Assembly: GCA_041748615.1 (NCBI GenBank)
Contig: JBGTCY010000083.1
Span: 1-14,377 of the forward strand
Source: JBGTCY01 sp041748615
GTDB lineage: Bacteria; Bacteroidota; Bacteroidia; Chitinophagales; CAIOSU01
Length of the DNA: 14,377 nt
Reading direction: 5' to 3'
Shown here: piece after piece, positions 7,580 to 14,138 of the stretch
Layout of the letters: each line of letters opens with the position of its first letter
How positions within the stretch are numbered: the first letter of the stretch is position 1
Notes under the pieces: generated by a model
What the model was told of the DNA's origin: nothing
Seen by the model: only the letters and a program-made list of their open reading frames with translations
Databases searched by the model: none
Translations under genes and position numbers: made by a program

Positions 7580-10500
7580 TTATTGACCTTTCACAAGAAA
7601 CACTTTCTTCGAAACGATGCCAAAATCAGTCTGAATTCTAACGAGGTAAACACCGGCAGCATGTTCAGACAGGTCAACGGTTTTTGTTGAGCCGGATGTC
7701 GCGCCATCCATATTGAATGCCTTCACTTCTTTACCCACCACATCATGAATCGTTACTACTACCTGGTTGCGGATTTCAGTTGAGTTGATTTCAATATTTA
7801 CGGTTCCGGTAGTGGGGTTGGGAAAAATAGAGAAGAAGCTTTCCAATGCCAATTCATCAATGCCCACAGTTGAGAGCGTGATGTCTTCACATTTCTTTTT
7901 TACCGCTTTGTTGAAAGGTGGTTCATTGAAAATATTTCTTGCTTCCAGACAAACATTATAAGTGCCGTTTGCAAGATAATTATGGACAGCGGTCGGGTTG
8001 GTGGTATTCAGGGTAAAGGTATTGCCGAAATCCCATGTCCATGAAGTAGGGTTGTAAAGCGAAGTATCCCGGAAAGTAACGCGAGCGCCTACGATGGAAG
8101 CTACATAGAAATCAGGGTCAGGTTCCGTATTGACGATGACGGTACGAGAAGCGCTGACGCTGTTACCTGCCGCATCGGCAGAAGTGTAAACAACAGTGTA
8201 GCTGCCGCGTGAGGTGCTGTTAACATTAGAGTTTGCCTGTATGTTCGGAGTAATGTTTCCGTCTGCGCAATCAAATGCTGCCGCGCCCGGGTCATTGAAA
8301 TTATCACCAAGATAAAGGTACAGGGGATTCGCGCCTATCAGGGTAATAGAGGGTGGAGTCACATCGGGTGTAATATTCACTGTTCTATTGATAGAAACAG
8401 GTGGATTCACGCCATCCGTAGCCGTGTAGGTTAAAGTGTAATTCCCAACTGCGTTCTGATTCACACTGCCGGAAACCGTCACAGTTAACGTACCAAGGCA
8501 ATAGTCAAATGCCACAGCGCCCTGGTCAATAAACGCATTACATAATTCAAGATTTACGGTTGCAGAACCATTGAGTGTTATTGTTGGCGGCAAATCTTCA
8601 ACTTCCACCTGTCTGACAACTGAAGTAGTATTGCCTGCACCATCGCTGACTGTATATGTGATAGTGTATGAGCCGATAACTAAAGGGGAGGGGACTGTGC
8701 TGGTTGCTACGATGTTGTTGGTGATGTTGCCATCCACATTGTCATTGGCGGTTGCTCCCGGGTCAGCAAAAAACTGGCAAACGTCAATAGTCAGCGGGTT
8801 TGCGCCAATCAAAGTTAATACGGGTGCAGTCACATCGGGCGCTGCAACTACATTCACGACTCTGATGACTTCACAAGCAGCGTTTCCGGCAGCATCAGAT
8901 ACATTATAACGTACGACATAACTTCCGGGAGTGTTGGTGTTTACATTGCTTGAATTAACCGCAATGTTGGCTGAAATATTTCCGTCCACATTGTCACTGG
9001 CGTTTGCGCCTAACTCGGTGTAAGCATTACCGGCTACAATCGTAATCGGGGAATTGCCATTTAATGTAATAACAGGTGCAAAAATATCAACAGTAAAATC
9101 CGCATCGGTGTAAGTGACATCCTGCACATAATGAAAAGTAGCAGGGTCGGTATCTAATCCGGAAATATTTATTTCAGCGAAAACAGTAGGAATTCTGTAA
9201 GTACTGCCTGATTTTAAAGTCGTTGGAGCAAAAGAAGAAAACAAAGCGCTGCCTGACCACAATGGGTCATTGTCCGTCCAGTTTACAACCTGAGTGGCTC
9301 TACCGGTATTTACATCATAAGCGCGAGTTTTCAGATTAGGCAACTGATTGGTTCCGCCAGTGAGTGAGGGGTCGGAATCCATCCATCCGAAAAATACTTT
9401 GGTGCCATCCGGACTGGTTGATGCCTGGGGACGGTTGTCTTCATCCACTTCGGGGGAAATGGTTCCTCTGAATGTTAATACATCATCTAAGAAAATCGCC
9501 TGCCACCTGCAATCAGGAGCGGCAGTTGGAACATAAGTGAAATCATAAATTTTCAATCCTGCACCGCTGCCGGTAGAGATTGCATAATCCTGACCGGATG
9601 AACCTACTACAACGACTAAGTGCGGGTTTCCATTCGCGTCAACAACCATATCCTGGTCAAACGCTGTTGTAGCAATATTTGTAACTGTCAAATCATTAAT
9701 GACATTGGCAAAATTTTGAAGGTTCAACACAATCGGTCCCGTCCAGTTGTCACCTCCATCAACAGTTCTGTAAAAAACAGGGTCCAGCACATTTTCACCA
9801 CCCGGAGTCACATCACCTAAGAAACCAATCCAACCGAATTGACCGGTCGGGTCAAACGCGATATTCACGGAAGTAGCTTGCGCGGTACCTTGTGATGCTT
9901 TATCAAAGTTGGGTGTCAGTTTTCTGAATTCAACCCAATCAATATCTTCTTTTGTGTTATTCCAAACACCTTTGAAAACTAAAATACCAAAAATATCCAC
10001 TTCATCAAAATCCCAGGCAACCGCCCAAAATACTCCGGGAGCGCCATTGCACAGACCGGCAGCGATGGAAAGATTGCTGTTGTTCGGTGTTGAAACATTT
10101 TCAGTAAAGGTTGAGGTATCATTATCCAAACGGGCAACGCCTGTAAAAAGTCCATCCCAGCTTCCACCCGCGTCAAAAGGCAGCCAGGTGCCGAGGTAAG
10201 ACAGATAAGCATTGTCAGGATTCGTGTTGCCGGTTGGATTGTAAATCGCGGCATTCGGAAATCTGCCTGCCAGCGTTTGCTGATTACCTTTCGGATTTAA
10301 CACGCCCTGATTCAGTGTCCAGGATGCGCCTCCATTCTCAGAAACATCATAGCGATATTGCCCGATATTATCATTGGGGAAAAAAGTAGGGTCGGAACGG
10401 TGAATGAATACCACGGTATTCAGGTCGTTGTTTGCCGCAATGCGGTTAATCTCACCCGCCAGAATCGTGTATAAATTACCAGCACTTCCAATCGGAACGG

Positions 10501-10717
10501 TCGTAACCGCCCGCGAACCACCAGACAGCGGCAAATTCCCGTTCAGTTGTTTTTTTAGGAAGGAATGGGTTTGGTGAAGCGGTGCCGGATTCGGATTCCG
10601 GTAATCCTCACGCAGTGACTGAAGGTCTTTCATTTTGTAATGAACGACATTGTTGGTTTGTGCATTGAGCATGAAACTCATGCCAAGCATTAAAATAAAG
10701 ATGCAAGCGCTTCTCAT
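7580..10717 (-). CDS. Large secreted protein with Asp-box, DUF5011-like, PKD and T9SS sorting domains
   Basis: 1045 residues. A signal peptide (MRSACIFILMLGMSFMLNAQ) is followed by an N-terminal region (about 70-540) with two Asp-box-like motifs, SENGGASW (126-133) and TVDGGDNW (318-325), as found in sialidase/BNR beta-propellers. Next come four tandem Ig-like repeats of about 75 residues with APVITLNGNSP- and GSYVVRYNVSDAAGN-type ends (about 547-862). A PKD-like domain follows (SWTWDFGNT, HNYLANGTYNVCLEARN; about 868-945), then a type A T9SS sorting domain (FFSIFPNPTTGTVNIEI to the end). It is most likely exported to the cell surface or medium. The repeats and PKD domain suggest stalk or adhesion roles. 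No catalytic residues could be assigned, so enzymatic activity is unproven. It has its own promoter and terminator, so it is probably monocistronic. Confidence 0.93.
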   Translation of the reverse strand: MRSACIFILMLGMSFMLNAQTNNVVHYKMKDLQSLREDYRNPNPAPLHQTHSFLKKQLNGNLPLSGGSRAVTTVPIGSAGNLYTILAGEINRIAANNDLNTVVFIHRSDPTFFPNDNIGQYRYDVSENGGASWTLNQGVLNPKGNQQTLAGRFPNAAIYNPTGNTNPDNAYLSYLGTWLPFDAGGSWDGLFTGVARLDNDTSTFTENVSTPNNSNLSIAAGLCNGAPGVFWAVAWDFDEVDIFGILVFKGVWNNTKEDIDWVEFRKLTPNFDKASQGTAQATSVNIAFDPTGQFGWIGFLGDVTPGGENVLDPVFYRTVDGGDNWTGPIVLNLQNFANVINDLTVTNIATTAFDQDMVVDANGNPHLVVVVGSSGQDYAISTGSGAGLKIYDFTYVPTAAPDCRWQAIFLDDVLTFRGTISPEVDEDNRPQASTSPDGTKVFFGWMDSDPSLTGGTNQLPNLKTRAYDVNTGRATQVVNWTDNDPLWSGSALFSSFAPTTLKSGSTYRIPTVFAEINISGLDTDPATFHYVQDVTYTDADFTVDIFAPVITLNGNSPITIVAGNAYTELGANASDNVDGNISANIAVNSSNVNTNTPGSYVVRYNVSDAAGNAACEVIRVVNVVAAPDVTAPVLTLIGANPLTIDVCQFFADPGATANDNVDGNITNNIVATSTVPSPLVIGSYTITYTVSDGAGNTTSVVRQVEVEDLPPTITLNGSATVNLELCNAFIDQGAVAFDYCLGTLTVTVSGSVNQNAVGNYTLTYTATDGVNPPVSINRTVNITPDVTPPSITLIGANPLYLYLGDNFNDPGAAAFDCADGNITPNIQANSNVNSTSRGSYTVVYTSADAAGNSVSASRTVIVNTEPDPDFYVASIVGARVTFRDTSLYNPTSWTWDFGNTFTLNTTNPTAVHNYLANGTYNVCLEARNIFNEPPFNKAVKKKCEDITLSTVGIDELALESFFSIFPNPTTGTVNIEINSTEIRNQVVVTIHDVVGKEVKAFNMDGATSGSTKTVDLSEHAAGVYLVRIQTDFGIVSKKVFLVKGQ
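8132..9079 (-). repeat. Four tandem DUF5011-like Ig repeats encoded within the large secreted protein
   Basis: The repeats span residues about 547-623, 631-706, 709-784 and 788-862. Each begins with a (P)xITLxGxxP strand and ends with GxYTxxYTxxDxxGN. Repeats 1 and 2 keep DNVDGN and repeat 4 a variant CADGN; the third has YCLGT at that position. The repeats are clear as protein but well diverged as DNA. Confidence 0.8.
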
Positions 10718-10763
10718 AACCTTTAATTGAATTTAGTTTAATGTGAAAAAATCAAGGGAAGTC

Positions 10764-10794
10764 CAAAAATATAACATTTAATTAAAAGGACAAA
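10764..10794 (-). promoter_or_regulatory. Strong Bacteroidota-type promoter of the 1045-residue secreted-protein gene
   Basis: On the minus strand there is an exact TTTG (10791-10794), a 19-nt spacer and an exact -7 element TATTTTTG (10764-10771). Both match the Bacteroidota primary-sigma consensus with normal spacing. The start of transcription would be near 10757, about 40 nt before the ATG at 10717. AAAGG lies just before that ATG, too close to be a standard Shine-Dalgarno site. Confidence 0.65.
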
Positions 10795-10843
10795 CACTCT
10801 TTTGTAAATCTAATGTCAGTTGCAAGACGCGATTTGCTTCAAA

Positions 10844-11386
10844 TCAGTTGTTTGCGACTTTGTTCGCATATAACATTTCGATAGAATGACGATGGTGTTG
10901 CAAATGATAAACTGTAAAAAACAGCATTTCCCGGATGGTTAATTTTCCCAACAGCGGATGCGGAAGAAAAAAATCATCCAATTCTTTTTCTTCAAACATT
11001 TTCAGTTTTTTCAGGAAAACAGCATGAGAATTGTAAAATCTTTGAAGAATCGCTGCTTTGTTTTTGCCGATTGTGTACTTTTTAGGCTGGTACGCGGCAG
11101 TCGCTTTTGCCCCATCATTCAGCAACTGGGCGTAGCGTTTTATAATTTCCTCGTAATCATAAGATTTCCGGTAAGGTTTTCCGAACATGGTTTTGATTAA
11201 AAACCGCGGGAGCGAAAAGGCGAGGTTCAAAGGTTTTACGGAGAGATGAAGATGCTGTAAGTTTTCTGCGATTGACCATTTTTGATTTTGTTTTTCAAAA
11301 AAATGCGCGTCAAGATTTTTAAGAAGTGAGTTCCATGCATCCATTTCTTTTTCAATTCGGGAAATAATTTCTTCTTTTGAGTACAT
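10844..11386 (-). CDS. DinB-superfamily protein (putative metal-binding four-helix bundle)
   Basis: 180 residues, the normal size for the DinB/DinB_2 fold. The metal-site pattern is visible: KWSIAENLQHLHLS (His45, His47) in helix 2, and near the C-terminus HPLLGKLTIREMLFFTVYHLQHHRHSIEML with His161 and His165 in the HxxxH arrangement. Relatives are thiol-dependent transferases (bacillithiol or mycothiol S-transferases) or proteins of unknown role, and the name does not imply DNA polymerase activity. No signal peptide is seen, so it is cytoplasmic. It starts 44 bp after the stop of the cytochrome-like gene on the same strand and may share its transcript. The substrate cannot be deduced. Confidence 0.85.
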   Translation of the reverse strand: MYSKEEIISRIEKEMDAWNSLLKNLDAHFFEKQNQKWSIAENLQHLHLSVKPLNLAFSLPRFLIKTMFGKPYRKSYDYEEIIKRYAQLLNDGAKATAAYQPKKYTIGKNKAAILQRFYNSHAVFLKKLKMFEEKELDDFFLPHPLLGKLTIREMLFFTVYHLQHHRHSIEMLYANKVANN

Positions 11387-11430
11387 GAATCTTGAGGATG
11401 TTTTTTGTTTGAATGATAAAACAATGAATT

Positions 11431-12180
11431 TTATTCTGTTTTAACCATTCTGCTCACCGAAGTCTGAACACCGTCCGCTGAGATTTTCAGAAAATAAACT
11501 CCTTTGGAAAAATTCGCCTGCATGGTTTTGATTTGCGAGCCGGGTTGAAAATTTACGGCATGTTCCCTGTAAACAACTTTTCCACTGAGGTCAAGCACTT
11601 CAAATGACACCGCTGATGCGCGTGTGAGATTGAAATGAACATTGAATTTATCGCTGAATGGATTCGGGTAAATCTCCGCTTGAATTTCTGGAAAAAAGAT
11701 TGAACCGGCTGACAATGGTAAATCACAAATATCTCCATCCACCGTGTCGGGAGAAAAAGGAACGGTTTCGGAAGCGCCTGATGCAATCCATTGGAAAATC
11801 AATTCGATTTCCTGAGCCGGTAATTGCTGACCGCTAACCGGCATATTACCACCTTCAGCTGCATTTCGCGAGAGCAATCCCGAAGGGCAATTAATCAATT
11901 TCCGAAACAAAAAACTTGTCTCCGGTGAGCCTGGAACCACCAATTTATAACCTGCCGTATTTAACGCGTAAGGATTCAATGGGTCACCGTTAATTAATTT
12001 ATTATATAAGGTTGAAGAGGAGTCATTCACATTAAAAGAGTTGATTGCGCTGCCTTGCCCATGACAACTTGAAGTACTGCATCTTGTTTGCAGAATCGAG
12101 TAAACATCAGAAAAATCACTTTGGGCGAATGAAGTGAACATGAAAAGAGTAAGCAGAACAGTTATGTAATTTTTAAGCAT
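11431..12180 (-). CDS. Secreted c-type-cytochrome-like protein with T9SS sorting domain
   Basis: 249 residues from ATG 12180, where a proper signal peptide begins (MLKNYITVLLTLFMFTSFAQ). The frame is open back to ATG 12270, but those 30 extra residues run into a palindromic repeat, so that start is unlikely. After DFSDVYSILQTRC comes C34-STSS-C39-H40-G, a heme-attachment-like motif with four rather than two residues between the cysteines. Further on, NMPVSGQQLPAQEIELIFQWIASGA (112-136) matches the C-terminal helix and Met ligand (M113) of small cytochrome c domains. Residues about 169-249 are a T9SS sorting domain (IYPNPFSDKFNVHF, FEVLDLSGKVV, GVYFLKI). The reading is an extracellular or surface heme protein; whether it truly binds heme is open. 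DinB lies immediately downstream. Confidence 0.85.
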   Translation of the reverse strand: MLKNYITVLLTLFMFTSFAQSDFSDVYSILQTRCSTSSCHGQGSAINSFNVNDSSSTLYNKLINGDPLNPYALNTAGYKLVVPGSPETSFLFRKLINCPSGLLSRNAAEGGNMPVSGQQLPAQEIELIFQWIASGASETVPFSPDTVDGDICDLPLSAGSIFFPEIQAEIYPNPFSDKFNVHFNLTRASAVSFEVLDLSGKVVYREHAVNFQPGSQIKTMQANFSKGVYFLKISADGVQTSVSRMVKTE

Positions 12181-12263
12181 CGCTGTTTGTTTTTTTGCTA
12201 AGATTAAGAAAAAAAACAAAAACTGCGTGAAGAGAAAAAAATGGAAGTTGGACAATTTGATAG

Positions 12264-12362
12264 TTGTCATTCCGTCAGCCTATACTGGCGTGACGGAATC
12301 CCCTGTTGATTACAAACACATGGGGATGCCGTCCTGATAAAAAATCGAGAGGCATGTCACAA
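12264..12362. repeat. Composite palindromic extragenic element with three abutting hairpins
   Basis: Hairpin 1 has perfect arms ATTCCGTCA (12269-12277) and TGACGGAAT (12291-12299), extended by GCC/GGC. Hairpin 2 has ATCCCC (12298-12303) and GGGGAT (12322-12327), extended by TGT/ACA. Hairpin 3 has ATGCC (12326-12330) and GGCAT (12351-12355). Neighbouring arms share two bases. The flanks TTGTCAT and ATGTCACAA are roughly complementary, as in extragenic palindromes that recur in bacterial genomes. Only one copy is in the window, so its dispersal is an inference. Confidence 0.6.
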
Positions 12363-12369
12363 ATTGCAT

Positions 12370-12401
12370 TTTATTCTATCCCAAAAACAGATAGAAATAA
12401 A
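12370..12401 (-). terminator. Weak A/T-rich hairpin after the duplicated-module gene
   Basis: Arms TTCTATC (12374-12380) and GATAGAA (12390-12396) pair perfectly, and TTTA/TAAA extends them past one bulged A. It lies 33 nt past the stop at 12434 on the minus strand. It lacks GC pairs at the base and a clear U tract, so termination is uncertain. Confidence 0.25.
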
Positions 12402-12433
12402 TACTAAGTCAATGATGGTTTAACGGAGAGCGA

Positions 12434-13393
12434 TTATTCCGCGAGACTGATTTTCACGAAATCTATCTTTTCGCCTTTGAAAGCGATTTGAAAATCAACG
12501 TGCCGCTCTTTGTAAATCACGGTGCTACCCACCTGGGAATGCGGCTGTCCGAGTTTTTTCATCAGCGCGGATTTGGTGTTTTCCATCCGGATGCCATAAG
12601 GAAGGTCCAGCAGGTAAGGGGAAAAATTCATGCCTTGATGATTGCTCGGCTGACCGCCTGAATAAAGCGAGATGCCTGCGATGGAGCCGTCCGCGCTGAA
12701 GGTGACTTCAACGCCCTGTTCCACCCACAATTTGCGGCTTCGGTTTTCAAAAGTAGGATAGCCCAAAATTTCCCTGAATCGCGTGAACTCAAGGTTATAT
12801 TGATTTTTACGAATCATGGTGAAAAAGTCATTTCCGTAAAATCCCTTTGAAGCGGATTGTTGTTTCTCAGGAGTATCGGCTCCGCCTGCCCCGCCTTCAA
12901 TAAAAGAAAGCGACACCATGATGAGCCTGCCGGTGCTGAACTCAACGGTCATGCGGTAGTCATCATTTTCATTCAGTTTAAAAACTTTGATAAGTTGGTA
13001 AGAAGAAGAAACTTCTCCGCTGGATTCAAAACCTTCACCGATTTTTTGCTTCACCTGAAAGATGGTGTTTTCAAATGCAATCTCCAACGGGAGTTTTCCA
13101 TGAAATTTTTTAAACTCAGTGCTGTAAGGGTTATTGTCATTGTAGAGGTCAATACCCTTCACGATGGAGCGTTCGATATTGACTTGAACTCCTTTCCCAT
13201 AATTCAGAAAAGAAATATCTTCTTTGGATTCCTTGTTGCCGATGAAGTTATTCAGTTTTGTCGCAATCTCACTGTTGCGCGGCTGCCCGAGTATTTTCAG
13301 CAATTCATCCCCCTGAACGGGGCTTTCCTGGGCATTTAACACAAAACACACGCTTGTACAAAGCAGGAAAATCAGTTGTATTCTAAAAATCAT
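12434..13393 (-). CDS. Secreted or periplasmic protein with an internally duplicated module, function unknown
   Basis: 319 residues with a signal peptide (MIFRIQLIFLLCTSVCFVLNAQ). The rest appears to be two copies of one module. Copy 1 (about 31-164) contains LLKILGQP, then GVQVNIERSIVKGIDLYN (68-85), then HGKLPLEIAFENTIFQVKQK (98-117). Copy 2 (about 205-318) contains FREILGYP, then GVEVTFSADGSIAGISLYSG (227-246), then LLDLPYGIRMENTKSALMKK (261-280) followed by LGQP. The order of elements is an LG-P helix, a GVxV strand with LY turn, then an LP strand and helix leading to another LG-P. It is the same in both copies. I recognise this layout from uncharacterised Bacteroidota and polymorphic-toxin-neighbourhood proteins but cannot name a function. 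No toxin gene is adjacent. A promoter is proposed at 13442-13470. Confidence 0.8.
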   Translation of the reverse strand: MIFRIQLIFLLCTSVCFVLNAQESPVQGDELLKILGQPRNSEIATKLNNFIGNKESKEDISFLNYGKGVQVNIERSIVKGIDLYNDNNPYSTEFKKFHGKLPLEIAFENTIFQVKQKIGEGFESSGEVSSSYQLIKVFKLNENDDYRMTVEFSTGRLIMVSLSFIEGGAGGADTPEKQQSASKGFYGNDFFTMIRKNQYNLEFTRFREILGYPTFENRSRKLWVEQGVEVTFSADGSIAGISLYSGGQPSNHQGMNFSPYLLDLPYGIRMENTKSALMKKLGQPHSQVGSTVIYKERHVDFQIAFKGEKIDFVKISLAE

Positions 13394-13441
13394 GGAAGGT
13401 AGATTACGAGTAATTGACGTTTATGTTTTCACAGAAACGCT

Positions 13442-13470
13442 CAAATTAGTGAAAAAGATACAAAATGCAA
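13442..13470 (-). promoter_or_regulatory. Candidate promoter of the duplicated-module gene
   Basis: On the minus strand TTG (13468-13470) is followed after 19 nt by TAATTTG (13442-13448), one base shorter than the TAnnTTTG consensus. It would give a leader of about 42 nt before ATG 13393. The match is imperfect. Confidence 0.35.
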
Positions 13471-13503
13471 CTATAGGTGTTAAAAACTTTATTTACAAGA
13501 TGC

Positions 13504-13535
13504 TTTTTAATCTCATTATTTTTCCATTAAATTTG
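13504..13535 (+). promoter_or_regulatory. Promoter of the EGF-domain lipoprotein
   Basis: An exact Bacteroidota -7 element TAAATTTG lies at 13528-13535. The -33 region (13504-13508) is only a T run without the G. Transcription would start near 13541, about 27 nt before the ATG. The leader is A-rich, a common Bacteroidota substitute for a Shine-Dalgarno site. Confidence 0.5.
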
Positions 13536-13567
13536 CCCATACTAAAAAATTTTAAACCCTAAAAAAA

Positions 13568-14071
13568 ATGACCATGAAAACAAGAAAACTTTTAATGGCT
13601 GCAATGACAGTCTTTTCCGTAATGTTCTTCAGCGCTTGTGAAGAAGACAAATGTAAGGATATTGTTTGTCAAAATGATGGTGTTTGCGTAGATGGCGATT
13701 GCGTATGCGCGACCGGATATGAAGGCACACTTTGCGAAACACTTTCAAGAGCAAAGTTCATCGGCTCTTTCAGCGTGACGGATGCGTGTTCCGCCTCTGG
13801 TTCAGCCACCTATACAACCGGCATTGCTACTTCCTCTGCGGCTGTTGACAGGGTGCTGATTACGAATTTCTGGGATGTTTTCACCAATACTGTAGTAGCT
13901 TCAATCAGTGGGAACACTATCACAATTGCTGATCAGGAGCCTGACAATGATGGATTTAGAGTGTCAGGAAGCGGTACGATCAATGCTGCAGGAACTTCCA
14001 TCACAATTAATTATTCTGTAGTTGAAGGCACAAATACAGATGTTTGCCAGTCAACATGGACTAAGCAGTAA
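13568..14071 (+). CDS. EGF-domain lipoprotein, probably surface-exposed
   Basis: 167 residues. The N-terminus is a lipoprotein signal with lipobox FSAC and lipidated Cys24. The residues after it are acidic (EEDK), resembling the surface-export signal of Bacteroidota lipoproteins. Six cysteines (29, 34, 40, 45, 47, 56) have the spacing C-x4-C-x5-C-x4-C-x-C-x8-C, the classic EGF pattern, with GYEGTLCE at its end. The remainder (about 62-167) is a beta-rich domain with two further cysteines (74, 160) that may form a disulfide. This layout recurs in uncharacterised Bacteroidota lipoproteins; the function is unknown. ATG 13574 (MKTRKLL) is an equally good start and gives a more typical signal peptide. 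The gene has its own promoter and terminator. Confidence 0.85.
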   Translation: MTMKTRKLLMAAMTVFSVMFFSACEEDKCKDIVCQNDGVCVDGDCVCATGYEGTLCETLSRAKFIGSFSVTDACSASGSATYTTGIATSSAAVDRVLITNFWDVFTNTVVASISGNTITIADQEPDNDGFRVSGSGTINAAGTSITINYSVVEGTNTDVCQSTWTKQ

Positions 14072-14090
14072 TCTTTTTCAATATCTTTTT

Positions 14091-14122
14091 AAAAAGCCGC
14101 TTCATTTTGGAGCGGCTTTTTT
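14091..14122 (+). terminator. Rho-independent terminator of the EGF-domain lipoprotein gene
   Basis: An 11-bp perfect stem, AAAAAGCCGCT (14091-14101) and AGCGGCTTTTT (14111-14121), closes a 9-nt loop and runs into a T tract. It begins 20 nt after the stop codon. Confidence 0.9.
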
Positions 14123-14138
14123 ATTTTCAAACTTCACG

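Noticed and set aside
8132..9079. CRISPR-like or DNA tandem array
   Set aside because: The periodicity of about 235-250 bp comes from Ig-like protein repeats that are diverged as DNA; no short identical repeats with spacers were seen.
10831..10845. GATTTG-CTT-CAAATC hairpin as terminator of the DinB-family gene
   Set aside because: The 6-bp A/T-rich stem overlaps the stop codon and has no U tract, so it is more likely chance.
12181..12270. N-terminal extension of the cytochrome-like protein to ATG 12270
   Set aside because: The added 30 residues precede a complete signal peptide and their start codon falls inside a palindromic repeat.
12857..13339. Plus-strand open frame of 160 codons antisense to the duplicated-module gene
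   Set aside because: The minus-strand protein has a signal peptide and an internal duplication; the antisense product is basic, rich in Phe and Lys, and has no recognisable feature.
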